Of a stretch of 64,000 bases of DNA, positions 1-7,960 are shown in pieces. The notes beneath the pieces are model-generated. The model saw nothing but the letters and a program-made list of their open reading frames with translations. It did not search any database and was not told the DNA's origin. Positions within the stretch are counted from its first letter, which is position 1. Each line of letters starts with the position of its first letter. Source of the stretch: Nitrospira tepida (GTDB lineage: Bacteria; Nitrospirota; Nitrospiria; Nitrospirales; Nitrospiraceae); assembly GCF_947241125.1 (NCBI RefSeq), contig NZ_OX365700.1, forward strand, positions 1,954,001 to 2,018,000. The letters are read 5' to 3'. The position numbers were made by a program, and so were the translations under genes.

Positions 1-1008
1 GCGGTGTTTAGCCCGTTTGTCTCGCCGCTCCTATGGGCGGGGGTCCTCTGTTACGCCCTCTATCCGCTCTATGCCAAATTGGTTCGCGCGACCGGCGAGC
101 GTCGCGCGCTCAGCGCGCTGGCGATGTGCCTGATCCTGACGGTCGGCGTCATCGCGCCGCTGGTCTATCTGTCGCTGCTCATCGCGGAAGACCTGACGGA
201 CGCCTATCGAACGCTGATCGCCACCTTGAGAGGGGGAGACGAGCCCCTCCTCCAGAGCTGGCGGCGCTATCCGCTGCTCGCGGCGCTGGCCGAGGCGCTT
301 CAGAATTTGGAGCGGCTGACAGGAACCGATTTGCGGACGAGCATCGCGGAGAACCTGGCGGAGTTGGGCAAGGTCCTCGTCGGCCAGGTAACCCGCATCG
401 TGACCAATGCGCTGTATGCCCTTGTGCAACTGGGCATGATCCTGTTGTGCGCTTTTTATTTCTTCCGAGACGGGGATGCGATGATCGGCTGGCTTCGCGC
501 GCACCTGCCGATCGTGCCGGAACGCCAGGAGTTGCTGGTCCGGCGGTTCGACGAGGTCGTCAAGGGGGCCGTCTACGGCAATACCGTCATTGCCCTGACA
601 GAGGGTCTGATCGGCGGGGTCGGCTTCTGGTTGGTGGGCTTGCCCTCCGCGGTGCTGTGGGGGGCAGTGATGGCGCTGCTGGCCTATCTGCCGCTGGTCG
701 GGGCCGGGCTCATTTGGATGCCCGCCGCGTTCTATCTGTTCTGGCAGGGCTCGTACCTCAAGATGGCGGTGCTGATCGGAGTCGGCGCCCTCATGGCCGT
801 GATCGATTACCTGGTCCGCACGATCGTCGTGGGCGGCCGCTCCCATCTTCACACGTTGCTGGTGTTTTTCTCCGTCCTGGGCGGGCTCCAGCTCTTTGGG
901 CTGGTGGGCATCGTGGCCGGTCCTTTGGTCGTGGCGATGGGGATTACGTTGGTTGAAAGTTATCGGGGGCCGGCGCCGCCGACGTTGGTGTCCGCCTCGG
1001 AGGCGTAG
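1..1008 (+). CDS. AI-2E family transporter (PerM-like), 5' end cut by window
   Basis: Polytopic inner-membrane protein of the AI-2E transporter/PerM family. The reading frame is open from base 1, and the first residues already lie in the hydrophobic PFVSPLLWAGVLCYALYP stretch that in this family follows another short helix, so the true start is probably upstream and the visible ~335 residues are nearly full length. Paired hydrophobic segments run through the protein, with the family's characteristic C-terminal part (LLVFFSVLGGLQLFGLVGIV then GPLVVA). Family members export small molecules or act as Na+/H+ antiporters; the substrate cannot be read here. The YihY-type gene follows after 11 bases, so the two are probably cotranscribed. 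Confidence 0.85.
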   Translation, partial: AVFSPFVSPLLWAGVLCYALYPLYAKLVRATGERRALSALAMCLILTVGVIAPLVYLSLLIAEDLTDAYRTLIATLRGGDEPLLQSWRRYPLLAALAEALQNLERLTGTDLRTSIAENLAELGKVLVGQVTRIVTNALYALVQLGMILLCAFYFFRDGDAMIGWLRAHLPIVPERQELLVRRFDEVVKGAVYGNTVIALTEGLIGGVGFWLVGLPSAVLWGAVMALLAYLPLVGAGLIWMPAAFYLFWQGSYLKMAVLIGVGALMAVIDYLVRTIVVGGRSHLHTLLVFFSVLGGLQLFGLVGIVAGPLVVAMGITLVESYRGPAPPTLVSASEA

Positions 1009-1019
1009 CAGGTGGTGGT

Positions 1020-1967
1020 TTGGGCAGGCCATCCGTGACGAAAGGCTGGGACTGGGTGTCGCCTCTCACAAGGCTCGGACGGACGGGAATCCTGGCCTGG
1101 CGGATGGCCCGGGAGGTGATGCTGAAGTTCAGCCGGGATCACGGATTGTTTCTGGCAAGCGGGTTGGCCTTCAGCCTGCTGCTCTATGCGATCCCGCTGG
1201 CGCTGATCATGATCTCGGCCTTGGGGTACACGGTGCTCGAATCGCAGCAAGCCATGCAGGAGGTGCAATCGGTCATCCGGCAGTTTCTCCCGAAGTCGGA
1301 ACAGATCTTCGCGGAGAACGTGGAGGCCGTCGTGGCGGACCGAGGTCTGCTGGGGGCAGTCGGATTCACCCTGTTCGTGGCGCTGAGCACGACCCTGTTC
1401 GGGTTCGTCCGGCATGTGTTGAATGTGGTCTTTCAGGCCGGCCCGGGCCGGAGCCTGTTGCGCGGCACGGCGCATGATCTGCTCATGTTGGCGTTCTGCG
1501 TGGCGCTCCTGATCGCGGCCATCGGCTTGGCGTCGCTGTTCGCGGTGATCGGCAACATCGGCGCCCATGTTCCGGCCGTGGGCTTCCTGTGGGGGAAAGG
1601 CATCCGCATGATCCACCGGATCACGGGAATTCTGTTGGGAACCGGCTTGATCCTGGGCCTCTACCGATTCTCGCCGGTCAAGACGCTCAAGCTCGGCTCG
1701 CTCGCGGTCGGCGCGGCTGTGGCGGTCTCGTTGTTCGGGCTCGCGAAGCAGGCCTTTGCCTGGTACGTCCAGTTTGCCCAGGCCAACATCGCCCTCTACG
1801 GAGCGCTGGGGGCCTTTCTGTTTTTCTTCCTGTGGCTCTACTACGTCTCGGTGCTTTTTGTGGTGGGCGCGGAGGCGGCTTGGGTCTTTGAACATCGGCG
1901 GACTCTCGTCCCATCGGCTGGTGGAGCGGCGCAAGACGCGATCGAACCTTTCATCCATAGGCCATGA
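1020..1967 (+). CDS. YihY/BrkB family inner-membrane protein
   Basis: About 315 residues with six predicted membrane helices and the family features: an N-terminal SGLAFSLLLYAIPLALIM segment (A-x-A-x-Y-x-x-P type), a central region ending in FGFVRHVLNVVF, and a C-terminal FLFFFLWLYYVSVLFVVGAEAAWV helix. The family was once thought to be RNase BN but is a membrane protein of uncertain function, often called a virulence-factor BrkB homologue. The annotated start is TTG; a later ATG near base 1104 would give a shorter N-terminus. The stop overlaps the start of the GH15 gene (ATGA), indicating translational coupling. Confidence 0.85.
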   Translation: MGRPSVTKGWDWVSPLTRLGRTGILAWRMAREVMLKFSRDHGLFLASGLAFSLLLYAIPLALIMISALGYTVLESQQAMQEVQSVIRQFLPKSEQIFAENVEAVVADRGLLGAVGFTLFVALSTTLFGFVRHVLNVVFQAGPGRSLLRGTAHDLLMLAFCVALLIAAIGLASLFAVIGNIGAHVPAVGFLWGKGIRMIHRITGILLGTGLILGLYRFSPVKTLKLGSLAVGAAVAVSLFGLAKQAFAWYVQFAQANIALYGALGAFLFFFLWLYYVSVLFVVGAEAAWVFEHRRTLVPSAGGAAQDAIEPFIHRP

Positions 1968-3805
1968 GGGACACCATGACGAATTCTGGATTCACATCGC
2001 TTCACCGTCTCGACGGCTACCTGCCGATCGAGGATCACGGCCTCATCGGAGACGGAGCGACGGCGGCCTTGATCGGCCGCGACGGCAGCATCGCGTGGCT
2101 GTGTCTCCCGCGCTTCGACTCGCCTCCATTGTTTTGCCGCCTGCTCGACCGGGAACGGGGCGGCGCATTCAGGATCGAGCCGGACGGGTTGCGAGCGGCC
2201 CGCCAATATTACGAGCCGGACAGCGCCGTGTTGGTCACGGAGATGCAGGTGGCGGAAGGGACCCTGCGTCTCGCGGATTGCTGTCCCCTGGTGTCCGGAG
2301 CCGATCTGACCGAGGATTTGCCGGCGACGCGCAACGAGCTACTGCGCCGCGTCACCGTGCTGGAGGGCACGGCGCGGCTGCGGATCGAGATCGAACCGCG
2401 GGGCGGGGCCGAGGCGGAGCCCCGCGACGGCGGCCTCCGCATCCGTTGCCTGGCGCAGCCGGATCTCCATCTGCACCTGGGTTCGACGATCCCGTTGACG
2501 GGGCTTCGGACCTCGGTGACCTTGAAGGCCGGGCAGTCGCTCGACCTCCTGCTCTGCTGGCGGTCGTCGCACGTGCCCGCGCCGTCGTTTCATCCGGAAC
2601 AGCTCTACGGCAACACGGTGGCGGTCTGGCGGCGCTGGCTCACGCATCTCGACTATCACGGGCCACAGGAATCGTTAGTCCGCCGGTCTGCCATCACGCT
2701 CAAGCTGCTCGATCACTTTGCCAACGGCGCGATTGTCGCCGCTCCGACCAGCTCGTTGCCGGAGCTCATCGGCGGTTCCCGTAACTGGGATTATCGCTAC
2801 GCTTGGGTGCGCGACGCGGCGTTTTCCGTCTACGCCCTGCATCGCATCGGGCTTTCCCATGAGGCGGCAGGGTTCCTCGCTTGGGTGCTGGATGCCGTCG
2901 AGCGGGACGGCCGGCCCCATGTGATGTACGACCTCGACGGCCGCCTGCCGCCGGAGGAGCGGGAGGATCCCGACCTGGAAGGCTACCGGCGCTCCAGGCC
3001 GGTACGGTGGGGCAATGCCGCGGCAGCCCAGCATCAACATGATGTCTACGGCGAAATTCTGGACTGCGCCTATCAATGGGCTGCGCACCATGGCGAGATT
3101 CCCGAGCGCTTGTGGGCGCGGCTCCGAAAATTGGCGGAGTCCGCGGCTCAAGAATGGCGGCAGCCGGATCACGGCATCTGGGAAGTCCGCACCAGCGGGC
3201 GTCCCTTTACCTATTCGGCCGCCATGTGCCAGGTCGCGCTGGACCGGGCCGCGCGCATGGCCGCGCGCTTCAAGTTGCCGGGGCCTTGCGAGAGCTGGAC
3301 CAGCACGGCGGAGGACATCGCGCGGGCGATTCGGGAAGAGGCGTGGGATGACAAGCTCCAGTCGCTGACGGAGCATCTCGGCGGCGGAGGGCTCGATGCC
3401 AGTCTGCTCGCGCTGCCGCTGCGGCGGGTGATCAAGGCGGATCATCCGAAAATGGTTGCGACCACCCGCGCCGTCGTCGAACGGTTGGGGGTAGGACAGG
3501 GGCTGCTCTACCGGTATCTGCCGGACGAGTCGCCGGACGGGATTGCCGGGCATGAGGGGGCCTTTCTCTTGTGCAGCTTCTGGCTGGTGGACAATCTGGC
3601 CAAACAGGGACGGCTCGATGAGGCGCTGGAGCTCTATGACTCGTTGTGCGAGCGGGCCGGTGCGCTGGGGCTCCTGCCGGAGGAGATCGATCCCTCGACC
3701 GGGGCGTTTCTGGGCAACTATCCCCAGGCCTTCAGCCACATCGGCGTGATTGCAAGCGGGGTCAACTTGGCCCGCCTGCTGAAACAGGCGGGCAGAACGA
3801 AGTGA
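1964..3805 (+). CDS. Glycoside hydrolase family 15 protein (glucoamylase/trehalase-like)
   Basis: Cytoplasmic GH15 enzyme of 613 residues, the usual bacterial length. The N-terminal beta-sandwich starts with DGYLPIEDHGLIGDGATAAL. The (alpha/alpha)6 catalytic barrel contains NWDYRYAWVRDAAFS near residue 274, the general acid in HGIWEVR near 405 and the catalytic base in PEEIDPSTGAFLGNYPQAFSH near 572. The family releases glucose from alpha-glucans or splits trehalose; sequence alone does not decide which. It overlaps the preceding gene by 4 bases; an in-frame ATG five codons in (1976) is an alternative start. A glycogen-debranching enzyme 1.3 kb downstream supports a role in storage carbohydrate turnover. 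Confidence 0.9.
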   Translation: MRDTMTNSGFTSLHRLDGYLPIEDHGLIGDGATAALIGRDGSIAWLCLPRFDSPPLFCRLLDRERGGAFRIEPDGLRAARQYYEPDSAVLVTEMQVAEGTLRLADCCPLVSGADLTEDLPATRNELLRRVTVLEGTARLRIEIEPRGGAEAEPRDGGLRIRCLAQPDLHLHLGSTIPLTGLRTSVTLKAGQSLDLLLCWRSSHVPAPSFHPEQLYGNTVAVWRRWLTHLDYHGPQESLVRRSAITLKLLDHFANGAIVAAPTSSLPELIGGSRNWDYRYAWVRDAAFSVYALHRIGLSHEAAGFLAWVLDAVERDGRPHVMYDLDGRLPPEEREDPDLEGYRRSRPVRWGNAAAAQHQHDVYGEILDCAYQWAAHHGEIPERLWARLRKLAESAAQEWRQPDHGIWEVRTSGRPFTYSAAMCQVALDRAARMAARFKLPGPCESWTSTAEDIARAIREEAWDDKLQSLTEHLGGGGLDASLLALPLRRVIKADHPKMVATTRAVVERLGVGQGLLYRYLPDESPDGIAGHEGAFLLCSFWLVDNLAKQGRLDEALELYDSLCERAGALGLLPEEIDPSTGAFLGNYPQAFSHIGVIASGVNLARLLKQAGRTK

Positions 3806-3873
3806 GGATCGGCGGTCGTCATCACGGCCACTGAGGCGGCCGCGGGACGGAAGACAGAGAAAGGAGGTGTCAC

Positions 3874-4681
3874 GTGGCATACCGATATCCGATAGTGTTC
3901 TCTCTCTTCACCTCGATCAGGCGGACAGGGCTGTCCTTGGCCGGCCTCGCGTTCATGCTCGGAGCGGCCGGCCAGTCGTGGGGCTATGTCGACAACCGCG
4001 CCTCTCAGCGAACGGACGCCGAGTTCCAGGGGGCTATCGAGCAGCGACTGCGGATGGATACACGGATCGACATGGAACACATCGGGGTCACGGTGGAAGA
4101 CAAGACGGCTACGCTGTTCGGGACCGCGCGGACGCTGGAGGAACGGGCGCTCACCGGCCTGATCGCCGGATCGGTCGTCGGCGTGACCGCGCTCAAGAAC
4201 ACCCTGCGCGTCGCGCCGGAGCCCGGTGCGGACGTGAAAGTCGCGAACGCGATCAAGGAGGGCCTGCGGGCCGCCGGCTTGCTGCCGCGCTATGCCTTGA
4301 CCGTCGACGTGCGTGACGGTCAGGCGACGCTCGGGGGGGACCGTCGAGAACCGCCGCGAACGCCGTCAGGCGAGACGGGCCGCGGAATCCGTGCCGGGCG
4401 TCACCAGCGTGACCAGCGCCATTAAGGTAGCGGGTCAGGCGCGATCCGACGAGGAGATCAAGCGGGACGTCGTCGACTACCTCCGCTGGTCTCCCTTCGT
4501 GGATGCGAAACGGCTCGGCGTGACCGTCCGCGACGGCGTCGTGGCGGTCAGCGGTGTCGTGGAGCATCTTGCCTACCGCGATGCGCTGGCCATCGACCTG
4601 GAGCATATCGTCGGCGTGGAAGACGTGGACGTGTCGAACATCGCCGCCGGCCCGGTGCTGGCCGGCGGACAGGCTCCATGA
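3874..4681 (+). pseudogene. Exported BON-domain protein split by a +1 frameshift in a G7 run
   Basis: GTG start behind AAGGAGG, then a signal peptide. Three BON domains can be followed: one around residues 48-115, a second that begins in the first frame and continues in another, and a third (SDEEIKRDVVDYLRW onward) wholly in the second frame. The switch falls exactly at seven consecutive G at 4333-4339: with six G the protein would read QATLGGTVENRRERR without a break. BON domains bind phospholipid or envelope surfaces in periplasmic proteins such as OsmY. The cause may be a sequencing error, a real mutation, or slippage that switches the protein; both halves keep clean coding character, which argues against an old pseudogene. 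Confidence 0.85.
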
Positions 4682-4716
4682 TGACTGCGGGTGGGCGGGG
4701 AAAGAAGAGGTGAGCC

Positions 4717-4956
4717 ATGGACGAGCGGGAGGATCATCCCGCCGGCCGGCAGGGCGGGCGGGACTCGTCGCAGGCGGGAGGGCCACCGGTAGAGGAGTGG
4801 AGAAGCCGGCTCGATCGGTTCCGGACCCTGCTGGCGGAGTTGCGGGCCAAGGTTCTGCGGGCTGCGGCGCCGAAGAGACCGGACCTGACCCGGCGTATTC
4901 AGGAGCTGGAGAATCGCATTGAGGCGCTGCAACGGCGGCTGGACGGAGCCCGCTGA
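4717..4956 (+). CDS. Small charged coiled-coil protein, unknown function
   Basis: Seventy-nine residues, ATG preceded by GAGGTGA. The first 30 residues are polar and probably disordered; the rest is helical with heptad-like spacing (LDRFRTLLAELRAKVL, then RRIQELENRIEALQRRL), consistent with a short coiled coil. No signal peptide or catalytic motif. It lies between the BON-domain gene and the debranching enzyme on the same strand with short gaps and may belong to the same transcript. I do not recognise a family. Confidence 0.55.
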   Translation: MDEREDHPAGRQGGRDSSQAGGPPVEEWRSRLDRFRTLLAELRAKVLRAAAPKRPDLTRRIQELENRIEALQRRLDGAR

Positions 4957-5085
4957 AGACTCGTGCCGGTGTTTCGCGGACGACCGGGTCGCCAAGATGG
5001 AGGCGAAGGAGGCGGGACCTCCCCGGCCCACCCCGAAGAGTAAATGGAGCCTCATTCTGTCCTGTCATCGAGGGGGAAATCAGGG

Positions 5086-7263
5086 ATGTTGAAGGATCGA
5101 GCGCCTATTGAGAAAGCCGCGTCGCTGGCGGGGGACATTGCCAACGCCGTTGTCGTGAAAGACGGCGATCTCTGCTTTGTGTGCGACCCAGACGGGACCG
5201 TCCCGTTGGATGGTCCGCATGGATTCGGTCTGTACTATCGCGATTGCCGCTATCTGAACGGCTATGAGTTCGAGTTGGCCGGCGCGCGGCCCTTGTGTCT
5301 GGTCGCGACCGCGGAGGACGGGTATATGGCCATCTTTCAGCTCACGAATCCGGAGTGTCGAACCGAGCAGGCACGCATTGATCGTGAGACGATCGGCATC
5401 AAATGGGAGCGTTTGCTCGACGGGACGACGCCCGCGCTCCACGAGCGGCTGGCGTTTCAGAATTTCGGAGTCGACCCCGTGGACCTTCCCGTGTCGATCG
5501 TGTTTCGCGCGGCCTTTGAGGACGTGTTTGACGTCCGGGAGCCGAAGCCGGCCGGAGCCGGCACGCGCCGGCCGCCGCGCTGGCGGAACGGCGTCCTCTG
5601 CTTCCACTACGAAGGGAGGGACGAGATTCATCGCAGCCTCTCGGTTCACTGCGAGCCGCAGCCTGATGTAGAGGACGAGGCCGGCGCGACGTTTTACCTC
5701 CGGTTGGCCCCGCAAGAACGACGGGAGATTCTGCTGTCCCTCGTGGTCAAGGAATCGCCGGATCGCTGCGAGACGGAACCCCATCGCTATCACCAGCCCA
5801 ATCGAGGCCAGATGCAAGCGAGGCTCCGGGCGGCCTCGGATGCGTGGTTGGCCCGCGAGGCGAGACTCCTCAGCGACAGTCTCGTCGTCAACCGGGTGAT
5901 GGAACAGTCCCAACGGGCGCTGCATGTGCTCCAAAGCCGCCTTCAGGATCAGAGCTATTTCGCGGCGGGCGTGCCATGGTACGTCGCGCTGTTCGGGCGG
6001 GACAGCCTGATCACCGCGCTCCAAACCCTGGCCTATGATCCGGACATCGCCGCGCAGACCCTGCGGCTGCTCGCACGACATCAGGGGCGACGGGAAGACC
6101 GGTGGCGCGAGGAGGAGCCTGGGAAAATCCTCCATGAATTGCGCACCGGAGAGAAGGCCCGGCTCGGCGAGATTCCTCATGCCCCCTACTACGGCACGAT
6201 CGACGCGACCCTGCTGTTCCTGATCCTGATCGGCCGGCACGCGGCCTGGACCGGCCGACTCGACCTCTTCAAGGAGTTGCGTTCGAACATCGATGCGGCG
6301 TTGGCCTGGATGACGGACTACGGTGATGTCAACGGAGACGGCTATCTCGAATACCGGCGGACCTCCGAGCAGGGGTTGGAGAACCAGGCGTGGAAGGACT
6401 CCAAGGATGCCATCGTGAATGTGGACGGGAGCCTGGCCACGCCCCCGATCGCGCCTGTCGAGGTGCAGGCCTATGCCTATGAGGCGATGACGGGCATGGC
6501 CGAATTGTTCCGGCGAGCGGGAGAGCGCGACCGGGCCGAGCGGCTGTCCCTCGACGCGGCGGACTTGCGCACACGGTTCAACCGGGATTTCTGGTTGGAC
6601 GACAAGGGCTGTTATGCGCTGGCGCTCCAGGCCGGGGGTAAACCCGCGGCGGTTGTCTCCTCCAATGCGGGGCATGTGCTGTGGTGCGGCATCGCCGACG
6701 AGGCCAAGGCCCGGCGGGTCGCCGAGTGCCTGATGGGGGAGTCGATGTTCAGCGGCTGGGGCATTCGGACCCTCTCTGCCGACGAGCGACGCTACAACCC
6801 GATGGGGTATCACCTGGGCACCGTCTGGCCGCACGACAACTCGCTGATCGCGGCGGGATTTCGTCGATACGGATACGGGCAGGCCGCCGCGCAGATCTTC
6901 AGCGGGCTCTTGGAAGCGGCCCTGCGTTTCGACGACCATCAACTTCCGGAACTGTTCTGCGGGTTTTCCAGGCGAGAATATCCCGTGCCGGTTCGCTACC
7001 CCGTCGCCTGTCACCCGCAGGCGTGGGCCGCGGCTTCCATCCCCTACTTGATCGAAACGATCCTCGGGCTCGCGCCCGAGGCGTTCGAGAACCGGCTTCG
7101 GATCGCCCGGCCGGTCCTCCCCGAGTTCGTGACCTTTGTGGAGTTGCACGGGGTCCGCGTCGGGCAGGCCAAGGTCGATTTGCGATTTGAACGCTCGAAC
7201 GGCTCGATCACCGTGTGTCCGCTCAAGATCGAAGGGCCGCTCGATCTCGTGATCGAAACATGA
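5086..7263 (+). CDS. Amylo-alpha-1,6-glucosidase (glycogen debranching enzyme)
   Basis: About 725 residues from the ATG at 5086, chosen because a GAGGGGG ribosome site lies just before it; an ATG at 5044 in frame is possible. The N-terminal part (to about residue 220) is the glycogen-debranching N-terminal domain, recognisable by PDGTVPLDGPHGFGLYYRDCRYL. The C-terminal part is an (alpha/alpha)6 barrel with VPWYVALFGRDSLITAL and GTVWPHDNSLIAAG, the motifs carrying the acidic catalytic residues in GH133/GDE-C enzymes. It removes alpha-1,6 branch points from glycogen or related glucans. With GH15 upstream it makes a small alpha-glucan degradation cluster. Confidence 0.88.
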   Translation: MLKDRAPIEKAASLAGDIANAVVVKDGDLCFVCDPDGTVPLDGPHGFGLYYRDCRYLNGYEFELAGARPLCLVATAEDGYMAIFQLTNPECRTEQARIDRETIGIKWERLLDGTTPALHERLAFQNFGVDPVDLPVSIVFRAAFEDVFDVREPKPAGAGTRRPPRWRNGVLCFHYEGRDEIHRSLSVHCEPQPDVEDEAGATFYLRLAPQERREILLSLVVKESPDRCETEPHRYHQPNRGQMQARLRAASDAWLAREARLLSDSLVVNRVMEQSQRALHVLQSRLQDQSYFAAGVPWYVALFGRDSLITALQTLAYDPDIAAQTLRLLARHQGRREDRWREEEPGKILHELRTGEKARLGEIPHAPYYGTIDATLLFLILIGRHAAWTGRLDLFKELRSNIDAALAWMTDYGDVNGDGYLEYRRTSEQGLENQAWKDSKDAIVNVDGSLATPPIAPVEVQAYAYEAMTGMAELFRRAGERDRAERLSLDAADLRTRFNRDFWLDDKGCYALALQAGGKPAAVVSSNAGHVLWCGIADEAKARRVAECLMGESMFSGWGIRTLSADERRYNPMGYHLGTVWPHDNSLIAAGFRRYGYGQAAAQIFSGLLEAALRFDDHQLPELFCGFSRREYPVPVRYPVACHPQAWAAASIPYLIETILGLAPEAFENRLRIARPVLPEFVTFVELHGVRVGQAKVDLRFERSNGSITVCPLKIEGPLDLVIET

Positions 7264-7342
7264 GCGGCGCCGTGAAAACATGGCGAAGAGGTCTCGCCGG
7301 ATAGGTGGCGAACCGACCACATCTTCAAAAGGAGGGAGGAGC

Positions 7343-7879
7343 ATGGCATTGATGTCAGAACGTGACCGGGCATTGTTCACCGCTGCCGAAATGGCCTTGA
7401 TCAAATCGAGCCTCCCGAAGGAAATCAAGGCTCTCACGCCGTCGAGGCTGAAGGTCCAGATGGCGCGGGCACGCCAGGCCGCGGAAAAGTATCGCGACCT
7501 GGCGCGCAGGCAGCAGCGCCGGACGAAACGGGTCTCCGGCTTCGGCCGGCCCACGCCGCCGTCGAATGCCCGGACGGAGCGCAAGGCGACGCTCCTGGGG
7601 GATGCGGCGGGCCGCTTCGAGCATCGCCTTGAGCAGCTTGAGCACCCGAAGAAACGGAAGACAGGACGGCCTCCGAAGCCACCCCTCCGGGAGACCTCTG
7701 GCTTCGCCACGCAACGCGACGCGCTGCGCCGGAGAAAGCAGCGGCGCCGGGCGGCCAGCGAATCGGCGCTGGCGGCGCGGGTGACTCGCCAGTTTCAGAA
7801 ATCCAAGATGCGGGCGATTCAAGGGCATATCCGCGCCAGCGGCAAACGGCGGCAGGGCAAGCGAGACACCCGGCGATAA
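7343..7879 (+). CDS. Highly basic protein of unknown function
   Basis: Start set at ATG 7343 because of the strong AGGAGGGAGGAG ribosome site directly before it; the open frame extends to 7280. About 178 residues. The N-terminal third (SERDRALFTAAEMALIKSSL, then RARQAAEKYRDLARRQQRR) looks like an ordered helical region; the rest is extremely rich in Arg and Lys with PKKRKTGRPPKPP-like stretches. The composition suggests binding to nucleic acid or another polyanion, but no named domain is visible. It sits between the debranching enzyme and the oxidase on the same strand. Confidence 0.65.
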   Translation: MALMSERDRALFTAAEMALIKSSLPKEIKALTPSRLKVQMARARQAAEKYRDLARRQQRRTKRVSGFGRPTPPSNARTERKATLLGDAAGRFEHRLEQLEHPKKRKTGRPPKPPLRETSGFATQRDALRRRKQRRRAASESALAARVTRQFQKSKMRAIQGHIRASGKRRQGKRDTRR

Positions 7880-7960
7880 ACGGCATTGGCGATGACAACG
7901 CGCGTCAATAACGGCGGCGGGCCGTCGGCCCGTCCGCAGGGACGATAGATTCACGGGGGG

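Noticed and set aside
960-1958. Long open frames on the opposite strand of the first genes and throughout the window
   Set aside because: They are antisense or out-of-frame shadows of well-supported genes in a GC-rich genome; their products are rich in Arg, Gly, Pro and His and show no domain.
5080-7710. 876-residue minus-strand open frame
   Set aside because: Runs antisense to the debranching enzyme and the basic protein, which have clear family motifs and ribosome sites. No recognisable domain.
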